A DNA stretch of 64,000 nucleotides from contig NC_026507.1 in NCBI RefSeq assembly GCF_000182925.2, positions 3,286,001-3,350,000 on the forward strand. Reading direction: 5' to 3'. The stretch is from Neurospora crassa OR74A. Lineage: Eukaryota; Ascomycota; Sordariomycetes; Sordariales; Sordariaceae. Both the position numbers and the translations under genes were made by a program. Below are positions 23,181 to 33,439 of this stretch, piece by piece (position 1 is the first letter of the stretch; the number at the start of each line of letters is the position of its first letter). The notes beneath the pieces were generated by a model. The model was not told the DNA's origin. It saw only the letters and a program-made list of their open reading frames with translations, and did no database searches.

Positions 23181-25969
23181 TTTGTTTCGAAAAAATTTTT
23201 TGGCGCAGCGGAGGAGGTCCAAAGAAGGAAAAAAAAAAAAAAAAAAAAAAAACTGGACGTTGAAACCGCAGAGGGGACGGGAGAGAGAGGGAGAGAGGGA
23301 TTGTGCTATTCATGTTCCGAGCTGGTGCTCTACGATACTAGAATAGGACACACGAAATAAACGAACGAACTGTTGACGCTTCACTCGGGATATTTGTTAT
23401 ATCGACTAACTGGCTGGGTTTTGGTCGTGATACCTACTTTATTTCCGTATTGCTGTGCTCTCTCTCTCTCTCTCTGTCTCGAAATTATTACTTGAAGCGG
23501 GAGCGGGAGCGGGTAGATACATGCGTTTGACACGGGCAGATGACACAGCCAGCGGTTGTACAAAGACAAATGACACGGCAGTGGCAGTAGGTAAATACAA
23601 GGTAATTTGATACAGACGGACGAACTGACGGATGGGATGGGATGCTGTACCCGATGAGGTGAGAGAGTAGTAACCAACCCAAATCTTCTGATGATGGATG
23701 GGTTGAGCATTGACAGACAGCTTGCTTCCTTCTCTTGGAGATCCTTCTCTTGTTGCACCTAAATTGATTCCCGTCTGCAACGACGGGGATTAAGTGAAAT
23801 GAGACTAGGCATTTCATGTCACCATCAACTGAACTGAACCCATCCTCATCCTAGGTTGACTGTAAGTATCAGATAGGTAGGCGAATGGTCGTAAAAAAAA
23901 TTAAAGAAATTGACCCGAATACATTACGATACACATCTTGGATACACTCGTTCACGCATCTATCACCTTTGCTCTACCCTTGAAGCTTATAAATTCGAGG
24001 CAGCTTTTAAATGGAACGAATCTCTAATGGACTCTGTCCGATGCGATCCAGATCTTCTGTAGTCCCCAGCATTGTTTCGTCGCGGTCTTTTCTCAAACAA
24101 CGCAAACCGTATTGGACAGTCCATGATCGATCGGTTCATCATTACGACCACTTCGGTTTTATTCCCGAAGAATGCAAAACATGGGTGAAAGGACGCGGGA
24201 CAGGATCATCCCTTCTAGTAGAAGGACCTCTTGCAGAAGTTTAGATAACAACAGCAACAACAATGGCATCCTCTCTCTCTCTCCTGACTATACCTTTTTC
24301 TAAATTCCCGGCTTACTCTATACGGTATACCTCTGATGGATACTGCGCAAATCTTCTTCAGCACTTTGTTTATGCTTTCCCAGGCTTGAACTGTACCTCT
24401 TTTACAAAACGGCTTTTCGACTATTCTGGTTAGTAAACACCGTAGTGTTCTGAGTGTTCATGGTTGATCTTGTGGCAGTGGTGTGGTAACGTCGATCACC
24501 CCCTTTTTTTTTTATATGCCCCCGGCCATTGGTGGTGTGGATGAGGACCGGTATAATGCTTGGGGTGGGGCGTAATTCTCGTTGACGACGTGAGCAAGAA
24601 GCCCCTTATATTGCAACTATCTTGAGGGATTTATCATGTGTGCAAAAATCATCTTTCTCATTCATTTCCTTGAGTGGTGAAAAAACAGAGAGGTCGGTCC
24701 CTTGGACTTTGTCGTCTTTCTTGGCCGACTTGGCTTTGGACTTGGCTTTGTGGGGGAGGCGGAAGGAAAAGCGGGTTCACCTAGAGGGGACGATGGATGC
24801 ACTAACTGACTCGCTTAGTGGCTCATATGTAAAGCTGTTAGGTATACTAGTCCACTTCTATGCATCAAAGAACAGCCGTTGTCACCCTGGAAATGCTTAT
24901 CTGGGGTTTTCCAACGGCTACCGAACCAAGAAGACCGTTTGCAGTTAAAATCATTTTCATCTCTCTGAATACCATCCAGAGATGATGGCGGAAGAAGGAG
25001 CTCCAGAAAGCGCAACAGATTTTGTTTCAGGAATTGTTAACGATAATGATCTGATCGGCGGTGTGGATATTGCAACTTATCAAGTCGAGTGGCTCTCAAG
25101 TCTCCAACGATCCCCATCCATCTTCCTTGGAAGAGGATAGAAAAAGGTGCTGACCAGGAACAGGAAATCGAAGGGTTAAAGCACCACGATATGACAGATC
25201 AGCAAGTGCCAGGTCCACCAGTCCACCACTCCCATGTTCGCGATCGGCCGACTGGCGGTTGAAAGTAGCAAATGCAACGCACTGCAAGTCACACTGGAAC
25301 GGGTTTGCAACGTCGTCTGGAGGTTTTGTGGAGTCGCAAGAGTTCCGGGGATCTGTTGCTGCTGTCTCAAATCTAATGTTTCTCAACCTCCCATCCCTGT
25401 TTTTTGCCGCCAAATGCATCCCAAGTTCCCGGCTCGAAACTGGAACGGTGCTGCGTTCAAGAAGCTGAGAGGCGGGAGGAGGAAAAGGGGACAAGGTCTG
25501 TTCTCGCACGCAAGGAACTTGAACTCCACCAACACTAAAGTTGACTGATATACGAACTGCGGGACGGAACGAATGACGAACGATGAGAAAGTGGTAGGTA
25601 CGGAAGCCCGCATGGGAAAGGGATCACCGTGACTTGTAACCGATACCGTCCGTTACACCTTTACCAGTCCGTGTAGAGGGTTCCTGCCTTTTTCTCCTCC
25701 TTTCCCTTTTTCTTGTTCTTTCTCTGTTCATCCCCGATATTCCATTCCTTTTTTTTCTTTTAATCTTCCTTCGTTATCTCCTTCCTCTGCCAAGGCAAAA
25801 GGCACCCCAGACCCTACCCTACTTACTTGCAGCTCAAGATCGCGCCTCTGCGTGAACCCAACGTTCCTTGGTTACGACTGCTTCGCTCGCTCACTCTTGC
25901 ATCTTCAAGACTCGACACTCCTCGACATCACTGGGGGTTCATGTCACTGGAAGTTCAAATGTCGAAACC
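23181..25969. other. 2.8-kb intergenic region between the zinc-cluster and GT31 genes
   Basis: Holds a 24-nt A run (23229-23252), an AATAAA at 23356-23361 suitable as the poly(A) signal of the zinc-cluster gene, a CT repeat (23458-23475) and a GGGAGC triple repeat (about 23497-23515). Open frames such as 24011-24244 and 24622-24948 have no recognisable domain. From about 25670 the plus strand becomes T/C-rich, as a leader for the next gene. Confidence 0.5.
23356..23361 (+). terminator. Candidate poly(A) signal of the zinc-cluster gene
   Basis: Exact AATAAA 176 nt after the stop codon. Fungal signals are loose, so this is only suggestive. Confidence 0.35.
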
Positions 25970-25973
25970 ATGA
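25941..25973 (+). promoter_or_regulatory. Ten-codon upstream ORF overlapping the GT31 start (ATGA)
   Basis: ATG at 25941 opens a frame that ends with TGA at 25971-25973, overlapping the main ATG at 25970 as ATGA. A second main-frame ATG at 25976 lies three bases beyond the uORF stop and could also be used after reinitiation. Confidence 0.45.
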
Positions 25974-27808
25974 CCATGAAGGTACTACTATTCCAGCGTC
26001 CAACTCGGGGTTTCTCCATCATCGTCACCCTCGTCTTCATCGTTGTTCTGTGGAGCATCGCCCGACTACGTCATCATGGCTCTCTACTACCGACCACCTT
26101 TGACAAGTGGGGAGGCATAGGGGAGTGGAAAGGGCAAGGAGGAGGAGGAGGAGGAGGAGGAGGAAGAGGAAGAGGAGGGAGCAACCCGCCGACACCAGCA
26201 GACCAGACCACTCTGAAAGGCGCACAACGACCTTACAGACCCAAGCTCGAACCAGGCCAGTGTCCCAAGGACCTCGAGTTCCTACGTCGCCCCGAGCTTG
26301 GCTTAACCGACAACATCCTCTACTCGCGCCGCTGCATAAAGCCCGTCTACAAGGCCAATTTCGACCGCAGCGCCATCACCAACGTCGCCGGGCCACTCGT
26401 CACCAACACCACCTCCCTCGATCTCACCTCGTGCTCCCACGATGAGCCCATCCCCTGCGAGCCGCTTGCCCTCGAGGTGCCTATGCCCTACCCCAAGGAC
26501 GCCCAGTACCCGCACCTGCTTTTCGGCGTCGCCTCCAAGTATCAGCGCATGCGCGAAGCCATTCCGGCCTTCGCCCACTGGCTAGCCGGCACGGGCGCCC
26601 GTCTGGTCGGCACCATCGCCGACGCCATTCCTCCCGAGCACCAAGACGACAGCACCCGAAACTCGTTCAACCTAACCTTACTTGAAGAGGAATACCGCGC
26701 CGCAGGCATCATCGCCACCTTCGTCCCTCCCAAGGTCTTCAAGCGTCTCAACCTCAAAGACGGCAAACCCGACCCTCGTCCCGTGCCCGTCGAGCACCAC
26801 CACTTTCTCGTCATCAAGGAACTCCTCTCCGTCATCGACTCGTCCCAGTCACCCCAGCCTCCGCAGTGGCTCGCCATCCTAGACGACGACACCTTCTTCC
26901 CCTCCCTTTCCCCTCTCTCCCAAACCCTTTCGCGATACGACCACACCCGTCCCGCCTGGCTCGGCGCTCTATCCGATGACTTCATGGCCGTGCAAGCCTG
27001 GGGCTTCATGGCCTTTGGCGGCGCCGGCTCCTTTTTGTCTTTGCCCCTAGCGCGACAACTGGCACCCCACTTGGAGCAATGCATCACCACCGCCTCGGTC
27101 CAAACCGGCGACGGAATCTTGCGGGATTGCATCTACTCGCACACACGAACCCGACTGACGCTGGTGGAGGGGCTGAACCAGCATGATATCAAAGGGGACC
27201 CCTCAGGTTTCTTTGAGAGCGGCATCTGGCCGGTGCTGAGTCTGCATCATTGGAAGAGTTGGTACCACGCGCCGGTGGCCAAGATGGCGAGGGTGGCCAA
27301 GGAGGTTTGTGGAGATTGTTTTTTGATGAGGGTTCGGTTCGGGACTGGTTCTTCTTCTTCTTCTTCTAAAGACAACAAGAAAAGGAAAGAGGAGGAAAGT
27401 CTGCTGAGTCTGGGGTATTCGATTACGCAATACCCTGGCCTTGCCAATGGGCTCGACGACATTGACCTCTCAAGGGTGGAGGGAACGTGGAAGGAGGCGG
27501 AACGGAAGGAGAAGTGGGCGTTTAGTTATGGTCCGGTCAGGAGGAAGTTGCAGGTGAATAAGGAGAAGAAGAGTTGGAGATTGGTAGATGTTGATGTTGG
27601 GGAGGAGGATTCATCATCATCACCGTCAAAGCCACCATCACAGTCTACGACCAATAAGAAAGAGGGCGGAGGGCCAAAGGAAGGCAGAGCATGGATATCA
27701 CCAAGGAAGGGTAAGAAGAGGTTCAGACAGATTTATGTGCACAAAGCTGCTGGACCGGCGGTGGGCGAGAGCATGGATGAGGTGATTGAGTTGGTTTGGG
27801 AGGTTTGA
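25970..27808 (+). CDS. GT31/fringe-like type II membrane glycosyltransferase
   Basis: Single exon, 612 aa from the ATG at 25970. A short basic cytosolic tail is followed by a signal-anchor at about residues 15-31 (FSIIVTLVFIVVLWSIA), the layout of a Golgi type II enzyme. A glycine run encoded by GGA repeats forms the stem. The lumenal domain has WLAILDDDTFF with the D305-D307 metal-binding triplet, WLGALSDD, the FGGAGSFLS acceptor-site loop, GDGILRDCIYSH and a late HHWKSW, an order typical of fringe/GT31-like (DUF604-type) fungal transferases. These move a sugar (often galactose or GlcNAc in beta-1,3 linkage) from UDP-sugar; donor and acceptor here are unknown. The C-terminal third is Lys/Ser-rich and unusual for the family. 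The open frame continues 102 bases upstream, but the first ATG is used. Confidence 0.85.
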   Translation: MTMKVLLFQRPTRGFSIIVTLVFIVVLWSIARLRHHGSLLPTTFDKWGGIGEWKGQGGGGGGGGGRGRGGSNPPTPADQTTLKGAQRPYRPKLEPGQCPKDLEFLRRPELGLTDNILYSRRCIKPVYKANFDRSAITNVAGPLVTNTTSLDLTSCSHDEPIPCEPLALEVPMPYPKDAQYPHLLFGVASKYQRMREAIPAFAHWLAGTGARLVGTIADAIPPEHQDDSTRNSFNLTLLEEEYRAAGIIATFVPPKVFKRLNLKDGKPDPRPVPVEHHHFLVIKELLSVIDSSQSPQPPQWLAILDDDTFFPSLSPLSQTLSRYDHTRPAWLGALSDDFMAVQAWGFMAFGGAGSFLSLPLARQLAPHLEQCITTASVQTGDGILRDCIYSHTRTRLTLVEGLNQHDIKGDPSGFFESGIWPVLSLHHWKSWYHAPVAKMARVAKEVCGDCFLMRVRFGTGSSSSSSKDNKKRKEEESLLSLGYSITQYPGLANGLDDIDLSRVEGTWKEAERKEKWAFSYGPVRRKLQVNKEKKSWRLVDVDVGEEDSSSSPSKPPSQSTTNKKEGGGPKEGRAWISPRKGKKRFRQIYVHKAAGPAVGESMDEVIELVWEV

Positions 27809-28392
27809 GGTCGATATGAAGACGATATCTCATCTCTACAACATCTAGAAGGACTGTACATTTTCAGTTTTGGGGGCTACGCATTAATCGGGATTTCAAT
27901 TCATTAAGCCGGCTGGCTTGGCATCATTGGGTTGGTTGGGAATGGCGGCATTGGGTATGCCGAACGGCTACATCATATCATGGAAGGCGGCGTTCGACGG
28001 ATTGTTTTGTTTCAATGTAAATGTAGACAACACCTTGCAGATGGGTTGATGACCCAGAAATGGTCTTTTCGAGAGTTGATCCTAGTCAGGACTGACGTTA
28101 CGCCAAAATTCAAGGAGCTCACTACTGTGTAGTGTGTGTGCATATAATGTGCTTTGACTCGCGATGCACTGGAGAAGTTTGAACTTGCATCGCCTGCGTC
28201 ACAGGTACAACCGGCAGAAGGATCCGTCCGTCTCGCTCTCTTCCCACACTTTTCCCTCCTCAGTCTGATCCTCGGTCATAGGCAGGAAAAGGACCAGGAC
28301 CGATTCCTGACCCCATTCCGCCACGGCAAACGAGTGTACCATTTCTGTTTTCCACGCCTTCGTCTACAAAGACCAATATCGTCGTCAGCCCT
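27809..28392. other. 0.6-kb convergent intergenic region (GT31 / CVNH genes)
   Basis: Only 3' flanking sequence seen; no gene, repeat or RNA recognised. Confidence 0.55.
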
Positions 28393-28822
28393 TTACTTTC
28401 TTTTCTCTTTTTTTATCAAACTAACGTAAGCTGTCCTCGGTATATATGTGTGTGTGTGTATGAGAGGGAAAGAGGAGGAAAAGCAAAAACATACCAAGGT
28501 CCAAGACGGTAATAACAGTAGCATCAGAACCCACCGCCGCCGCCGCCGTCATCGGGACACAGCTACACTTGAGTTCAGACAGGCGCACCGGAAGGCCGAC
28601 AGTTGTTGTTGTGAGGTTACAATCAGTGCAGTAGTTTGCGAATTTGCCTCTGTGGTTGTAAGTGAAATTCAAGACTTGTCAGCTTTATTGCCTGTAGGTA
28701 TTTCCTTTAATGCAGCAGCTATTGCGCTCATAAAACGGAAAAAAAGAATCATAAATGGAAGAAAGAAAAGAGAAGAAGATGAGATGAAGTAAAGGAATGG
28801 AAAAAAGAAGAAGAGAAAAAAG

Positions 28823-28872
<50 letters not shown>

Positions 28873-29351
28873 AGGACTTACAAAACCTGCCAGATTAACT
28901 TCCCAGGGATATAGCCACCACTCCCCTGGTCGAACCCGATACACAGATTTAGGTCGAGCTGGTTGAACTCTTCCTCCTCTGGGGATTGATTCCCTTCCAC
29001 TTGTTCATGTTCTTCCTCTGGGCCACCAAAGACGTCGTCGGCCGGCTCGATAGGCCGACAAGTCGCGGCAAGGAAGTACCCGTTCATGAGGGTGATTTGG
29101 GCGCAGGAGCGGGAGAAGTTGCCGGTTATCATCATTTCATTGTTGTCGTTGCTGTGGTCGTTGTTGTTGTGAGGGAGAGGGGGAGTTAGAGCGAGAGAGA
29201 GGGGGGGAGTGACTAGGGAGGACCTGGAGAGTGTGGCGATTGAATTTGGAGATGCTGAAGCTGAAGCTGTGGGGTGGGTGAGGGCGAGGGGAAAGGAGAA
29301 GGAGGCGAGGAGAGAGATGCCGAGGGCGGAGAGGATGGAGAGTTCATGCAT
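28393..29351 (-). CDS. Secreted cyanovirin-N homology (CVNH) protein
   Basis: Minus-strand exons 28882..29351 and 28495..28649 are well supported; the last exon (28393..28430 proposed) is uncertain. Residues 1-25 form a signal peptide (SILSALGISLLASFSFPLAL). After a Ser/Thr/Asn-rich linker comes the first CVNH half-repeat (GNFSRSCAQITL, LAATCRP, then NQLDLNLCIGFDQGSGGYIPGKL). Splicing then adds the second half (GKFANYCTDCNL, LSELKCSC, VITVLDLG). The two halves form the pseudo-symmetric lectin fold known to bind high-mannose glycans. An acidic insertion of about 27 residues (DDVFGGPEEEHEQVEGNQSP) interrupts the first half. The 232-bp first intron contains a 48-nt T run on the coding strand. 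With the proposed last exon the protein ends AYVSLIKKEKRK, which does not resemble the usual CVNH end, so the true 3' end may differ. Role unknown; family members are suspected in surface glycan recognition. Confidence 0.72.
28823..28870 (+). repeat. 48-nt poly(A) tract inside the CVNH gene intron
   Basis: Uninterrupted run of A on the plus strand, a T run on the gene's coding strand, close to the donor of the 28650..28881 intron. It may act as an extended polypyrimidine region. Length is likely to vary between strains. Confidence 0.9.
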
Positions 29352-32300
29352 TTTTGGTGATTGTTTGTTTGTATGTTTGTTTGGGTTGTGGAAGTTGTTG
29401 ATGAGATCTCGTCAATGGTGATGTGATGATGGTGACTGAGATCTTGGTTGGTTGTAGACGGATTGCTGAAGAAGAAATGGAGAGATGGATATCGACTTCG
29501 TGATGTTGCTTCCACTTGTATGTGAAGATTTTGAAAATCTGTTGCGAGATATCGATGAGCTCTATCTTTCACTCCATTGTGCTGAAGGAATGAAGGAGGG
29601 TGTCGCACTTGGTGCTGTCTGCCCTGTGGATTGGCGAAACTCTCGAGTGAGAACCTTGATAGTTTTTGTCTGTGCCCGTCTACCTAGAATGGAAGGCGCC
29701 TGGTTCGTTTGCTCTTGCCGGCTAGACTATGAGAATAGTATCAAAGTCAGTCAGCGTCAGATTTTACATCTTCGGACGATACTATGCAGTCTCACGAAGA
29801 CGGATACAATGTCTCGAAATAGAATCGAGACCAGTAGACGTCACGTCACAGCCAAGCTGTCTGCACTACAGACGACCTACTTCAGCCTATACACCCTTTT
29901 CCCCTGGAAGGAGGCACGTCATGACGATACTTGTTTGTTTTGTTCATTTGAGGAAATGCATCATCAGCTAGTGTTTCAACGAAGAAGATAACAGCGGCGT
30001 GATATCGTGTTTGTCGAAGCAAGCTTTTGGGTAACAGGACTCCCGTCTCGAGAGAGCAAGAAAAGCAAAAGACTGACTGTTCCTGTGCAACAGGAGATAT
30101 TCCCCCCGCGATCTGAGAAACCTGGGGAAAGAAAGCTCCATGCGGCGAGTGGCAGGGAGGACAGTGAGCGAGACTAAGACTATGATTGAGGCCACTTTGA
30201 AACAAAAGCTGACGAGGAGATACACCAGAAAGGAAGATCCGCGATTGGAGTCTGAGTGACTCGCAGGGTAAGTATTACCTCCTTGTTAAGTGTAGGTTGT
30301 TCATAGATTTGCCATCATATGTACCTATATTTGTGATGTCTTCTTGGGCAGGACATCTCTTTGACAGCTCGACAGTAACAGGCTAGAGCCATGTGGACGC
30401 GGGATTGCGGTTGCGGGATCTTGTCTCATGGATGGAATGCTACTGTCCAGCATACTGTTCCTTCGACTAAAACACAATGACCGAAGGGGATAAGCATCCT
30501 CATCGGCCTCAAGTTTCAAACAATATGGCGTTACTGGGAGCATTTCGTCCCGTTGTTCGATGTGACATGACGAGTGTTATGGAGGTATTGGGGAATTGCT
30601 CAAGCATTCCATCTTGCCAACTGTATGTTGGGTATCCGTCAGACTAGGTATCAGAAGGAGGCAGCCTGTGAGGAGGATCGAGGAGAATGAAAGAGCCAGA
30701 GGATAATTGAGACTTGATGGATCGACAAACGACCTGCCCAACTGAAGTGACCCTGATGGCCCGCACCGCTACCAGCGGACCGCCCCCAACGTGAGGCCAT
30801 AGCCAAGCCGGCCTCCCTCGTGGCAGACCCCCGTGGAGGTTCACCTCGATCCAATGTCGTCGACCCCTGGGCTAAAGGGCTTGTCTGATGTTGGCTCGCC
30901 TTGGCCAGTCTTGGCTTTCTTCCCTACGAGTCCCAGTTGCCCTACATTTGGGTCATTCCTTGTGGTGCTTCTGGTGCTTCTCGAAGGATCGCTGGACCTT
31001 CTTTTCGGCAGTGGTCTTGGGAATCCACGATGGAATTCCAGATTCCAGGGGGTGGTTCCAGCTCCCGTGAATATCCCGCCGCCGGGCGATGGCGAACGGC
31101 AAGCTCCATTGACGATGAAAATCTAAAACAGGAGTTCTCCGCATTTAATTGACGGTTGCCCCCACCATCTCATTTCCCGTCGCTGGCATAAGCATTAACA
31201 TCAGGGAGCTGGTTTCTGATTGGTCAGCTGGCTGGCTCTACGAACTTGAACTTCAAGCATCTTTTCTGGCGCCCACTTGGAATAAATGCTCAATGCCTTC
31301 TTAGCAGTGGTAGAATAGAGTTCTGACCGTGATGACTTGATTTTGAGTTGGCCTAACCGACATGTTTTTCCGGCTTCGTTATCTCCCCTCTCCTTGTAAG
31401 GATGATAATGGCAACTGAGATGGCGATGGGTGATACAAGAGGAGGAAAGTTCATGATTGGCTTTTACCGCTCGTGTATGCGTTATGTACATGCACAACGA
31501 TATCGAGCCAAACAAGCCTGTAGCTCATTTGTCATCCTCCTCCCTCATCTACACTACGTGCATTATCTTGTTGGTTTTATATCCGACAACTCCTCAACTA
31601 GCCAGCTAGACAGGGACAAGACTTGTTTGCCGTCTCTTTTCAAAGGGCCAGACTCGGAGACCTGGAGAGAGCTCTGTAGAGTGATGGGGTTCTGTCATGA
31701 TCCTGCAATCTTTAGCGTTCTAGCACGACTCATGCTCGCTCCCGTCCGCTGGCCGCTTGCTCGATGATGAATGGTGGCAAGAGGGAAAGCCTGCTTGCAA
31801 TCGGGAACCATATTTATCGCAAACAGTGCCGGGACAGGAGTGCAGCTCCGGCCCTGGTGTTGGTAACGCTGGCCACGGGATTAATCAATTATCTAGAGAA
31901 ATCTCGTTATCTTGCAATTAACGGCTGCAGTCGTCAACTTGGTCAAGATGCGCCGGAGTGGCCGGACAGCGGGACAGAGATCCCGGGAGCGAATGGGTTG
32001 AATTCCATTGATGGAGAAGGGAATCTCGTTTGGATATTCCTCACTTCCTTCTCCTTTGCTATGGATATTTTCGGTACAGCAAACTACACTTCTCCCTAGA
32101 TCGAACTTGGCTCGAATCTCGAAGCAGCTAAAGAGGTGGATCCAACGTGGTGAGCTCCATTTCGCGGGTCCAATGGCCAATTTGGGTCCCAGTTCGACCG
32201 AGTCTTTTTTTTTTTTCTGCTTGCAGAAGTGGAGGAAAGTGGACTTACTGCCAGGGCGGCAGGCCTGCAACGCCCGGCAGCTGCAATGGATGGTTGGTGA

Positions 32301-33435
32301 ACTGTCGCTGCTTTAGCAGCAGTGGTGTAAGCGGGCCTTGGAGCGGAACCTGGGAACCTCTTAGCGGCAGGCGGGCCAAGGGGGGAAACAAGGGAAAAAT
32401 GGTCCGTGCCTTGATTTTCCCACTTCAACGCATCGCTGGTGCTATTTCCTCGTCCAATTCTCACAAATCACAACCTCACCTTGTCCGTCTCTTCCTTGGA
32501 TTCCTGTTCGATGCCGACCTGCTAGTTGCCAGCCATCCTGCAGGCCTGCATCTCCTTTCCCTTATCCGCCCACGTCTCTTCCGTCATTCGTTCTGGTCTT
32601 TCATCATCCATCATCAATCTCGGCTTCGGGACCTGTATTGATTCGCGTCTTCCTTGTCGCACATCCACGGCCTGTGTGTTCAATTTCACACTGCCTTACA
32701 CTCGTTTTTCTTTCAACCCAACCACGACCACTCTCGCTCTTGACCGCATTCGACCACCGTCGTCATCCATCTTCATCGATCGGATATCTCCTCCGTGTCG
32801 GACTCTTCATTCGCTTTTGCTAGTTCGCACCTTCTCCTCCCTCTGCCTATTCCATCTCCAGAATACCACCAAACAACCATTCATCCCCTCAACCTCACAT
32901 TCGTTACATCATCATCAATAATCACACCACCACTACCGCCGACTCAACCCTCGCTTCTGATAACGACGACAACCATCACCATCGTTCATGACCCAAGAGG
33001 CATAGTTATTTCCGAGAACTCATCTGTAGAGATACAACACTTTATATCTCTTATCCAAACATCCCGAGGCCATCTTTTGTCCCGCTCGCTCCAACTGGCC
33101 ATTGCTTTGCGAAACCATCGGCATCAGTTGAGACATTCGACGTCTGTTCCAGGGGCGCCTCTTCTCCAATTGCCGCCCAGCCTCAAGTGCGCGCGTCTGT
33201 AAGCCAACCAACGGCTGCCAGCCAGCCCTGCAGCTCCCCGACGATAACTCAATCTCCAAAAACGTGCGCTTGCGCTGCGCTTTGCATCAATCCGCCTTCT
33301 GCAGCATTTTGAACCAGGCCACTTGGGACCAAGGACCCTTCCCAGCTATACTAGGGCCCGCCCTAAGAAGCAAATCTCACCTCCTACAACCCGTTACACA
33401 TTATCAGCTTTTGTTCGCAAATATATGTGGCAAAG
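29352..33435. other. 4.1-kb divergent intergenic region (CVNH / TBC genes)
   Basis: No supported gene. An ORF of 168 codons from an ATG at 29485 and one of 121 codons at 31402-31767 have no recognisable domain. From about 32440 to 33400 the plus strand is strongly C/T-rich with little G, consistent with a 1-kb leader of the TBC gene or a leader with an unseen 5' intron. Confidence 0.5.
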
Positions 33436-33439
33436 ATGA
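33425..33439 (+). promoter_or_regulatory. Four-codon upstream ORF overlapping the TBC gene start (ATGA)
   Basis: ATG TGG CAA AGA TGA: the stop at 33437-33439 overlaps the main ATG at 33436. A second main-frame ATG follows at once (33439). This is the same arrangement as at two other genes in the window. Confidence 0.45.

Noticed and set aside
29485-29991. 168-codon ORF with an ATG start upstream of the CVNH gene
   Set aside because: No domain, no codon bias like the neighbours and no splice partner. Kept only as a remark in the intergenic entry.
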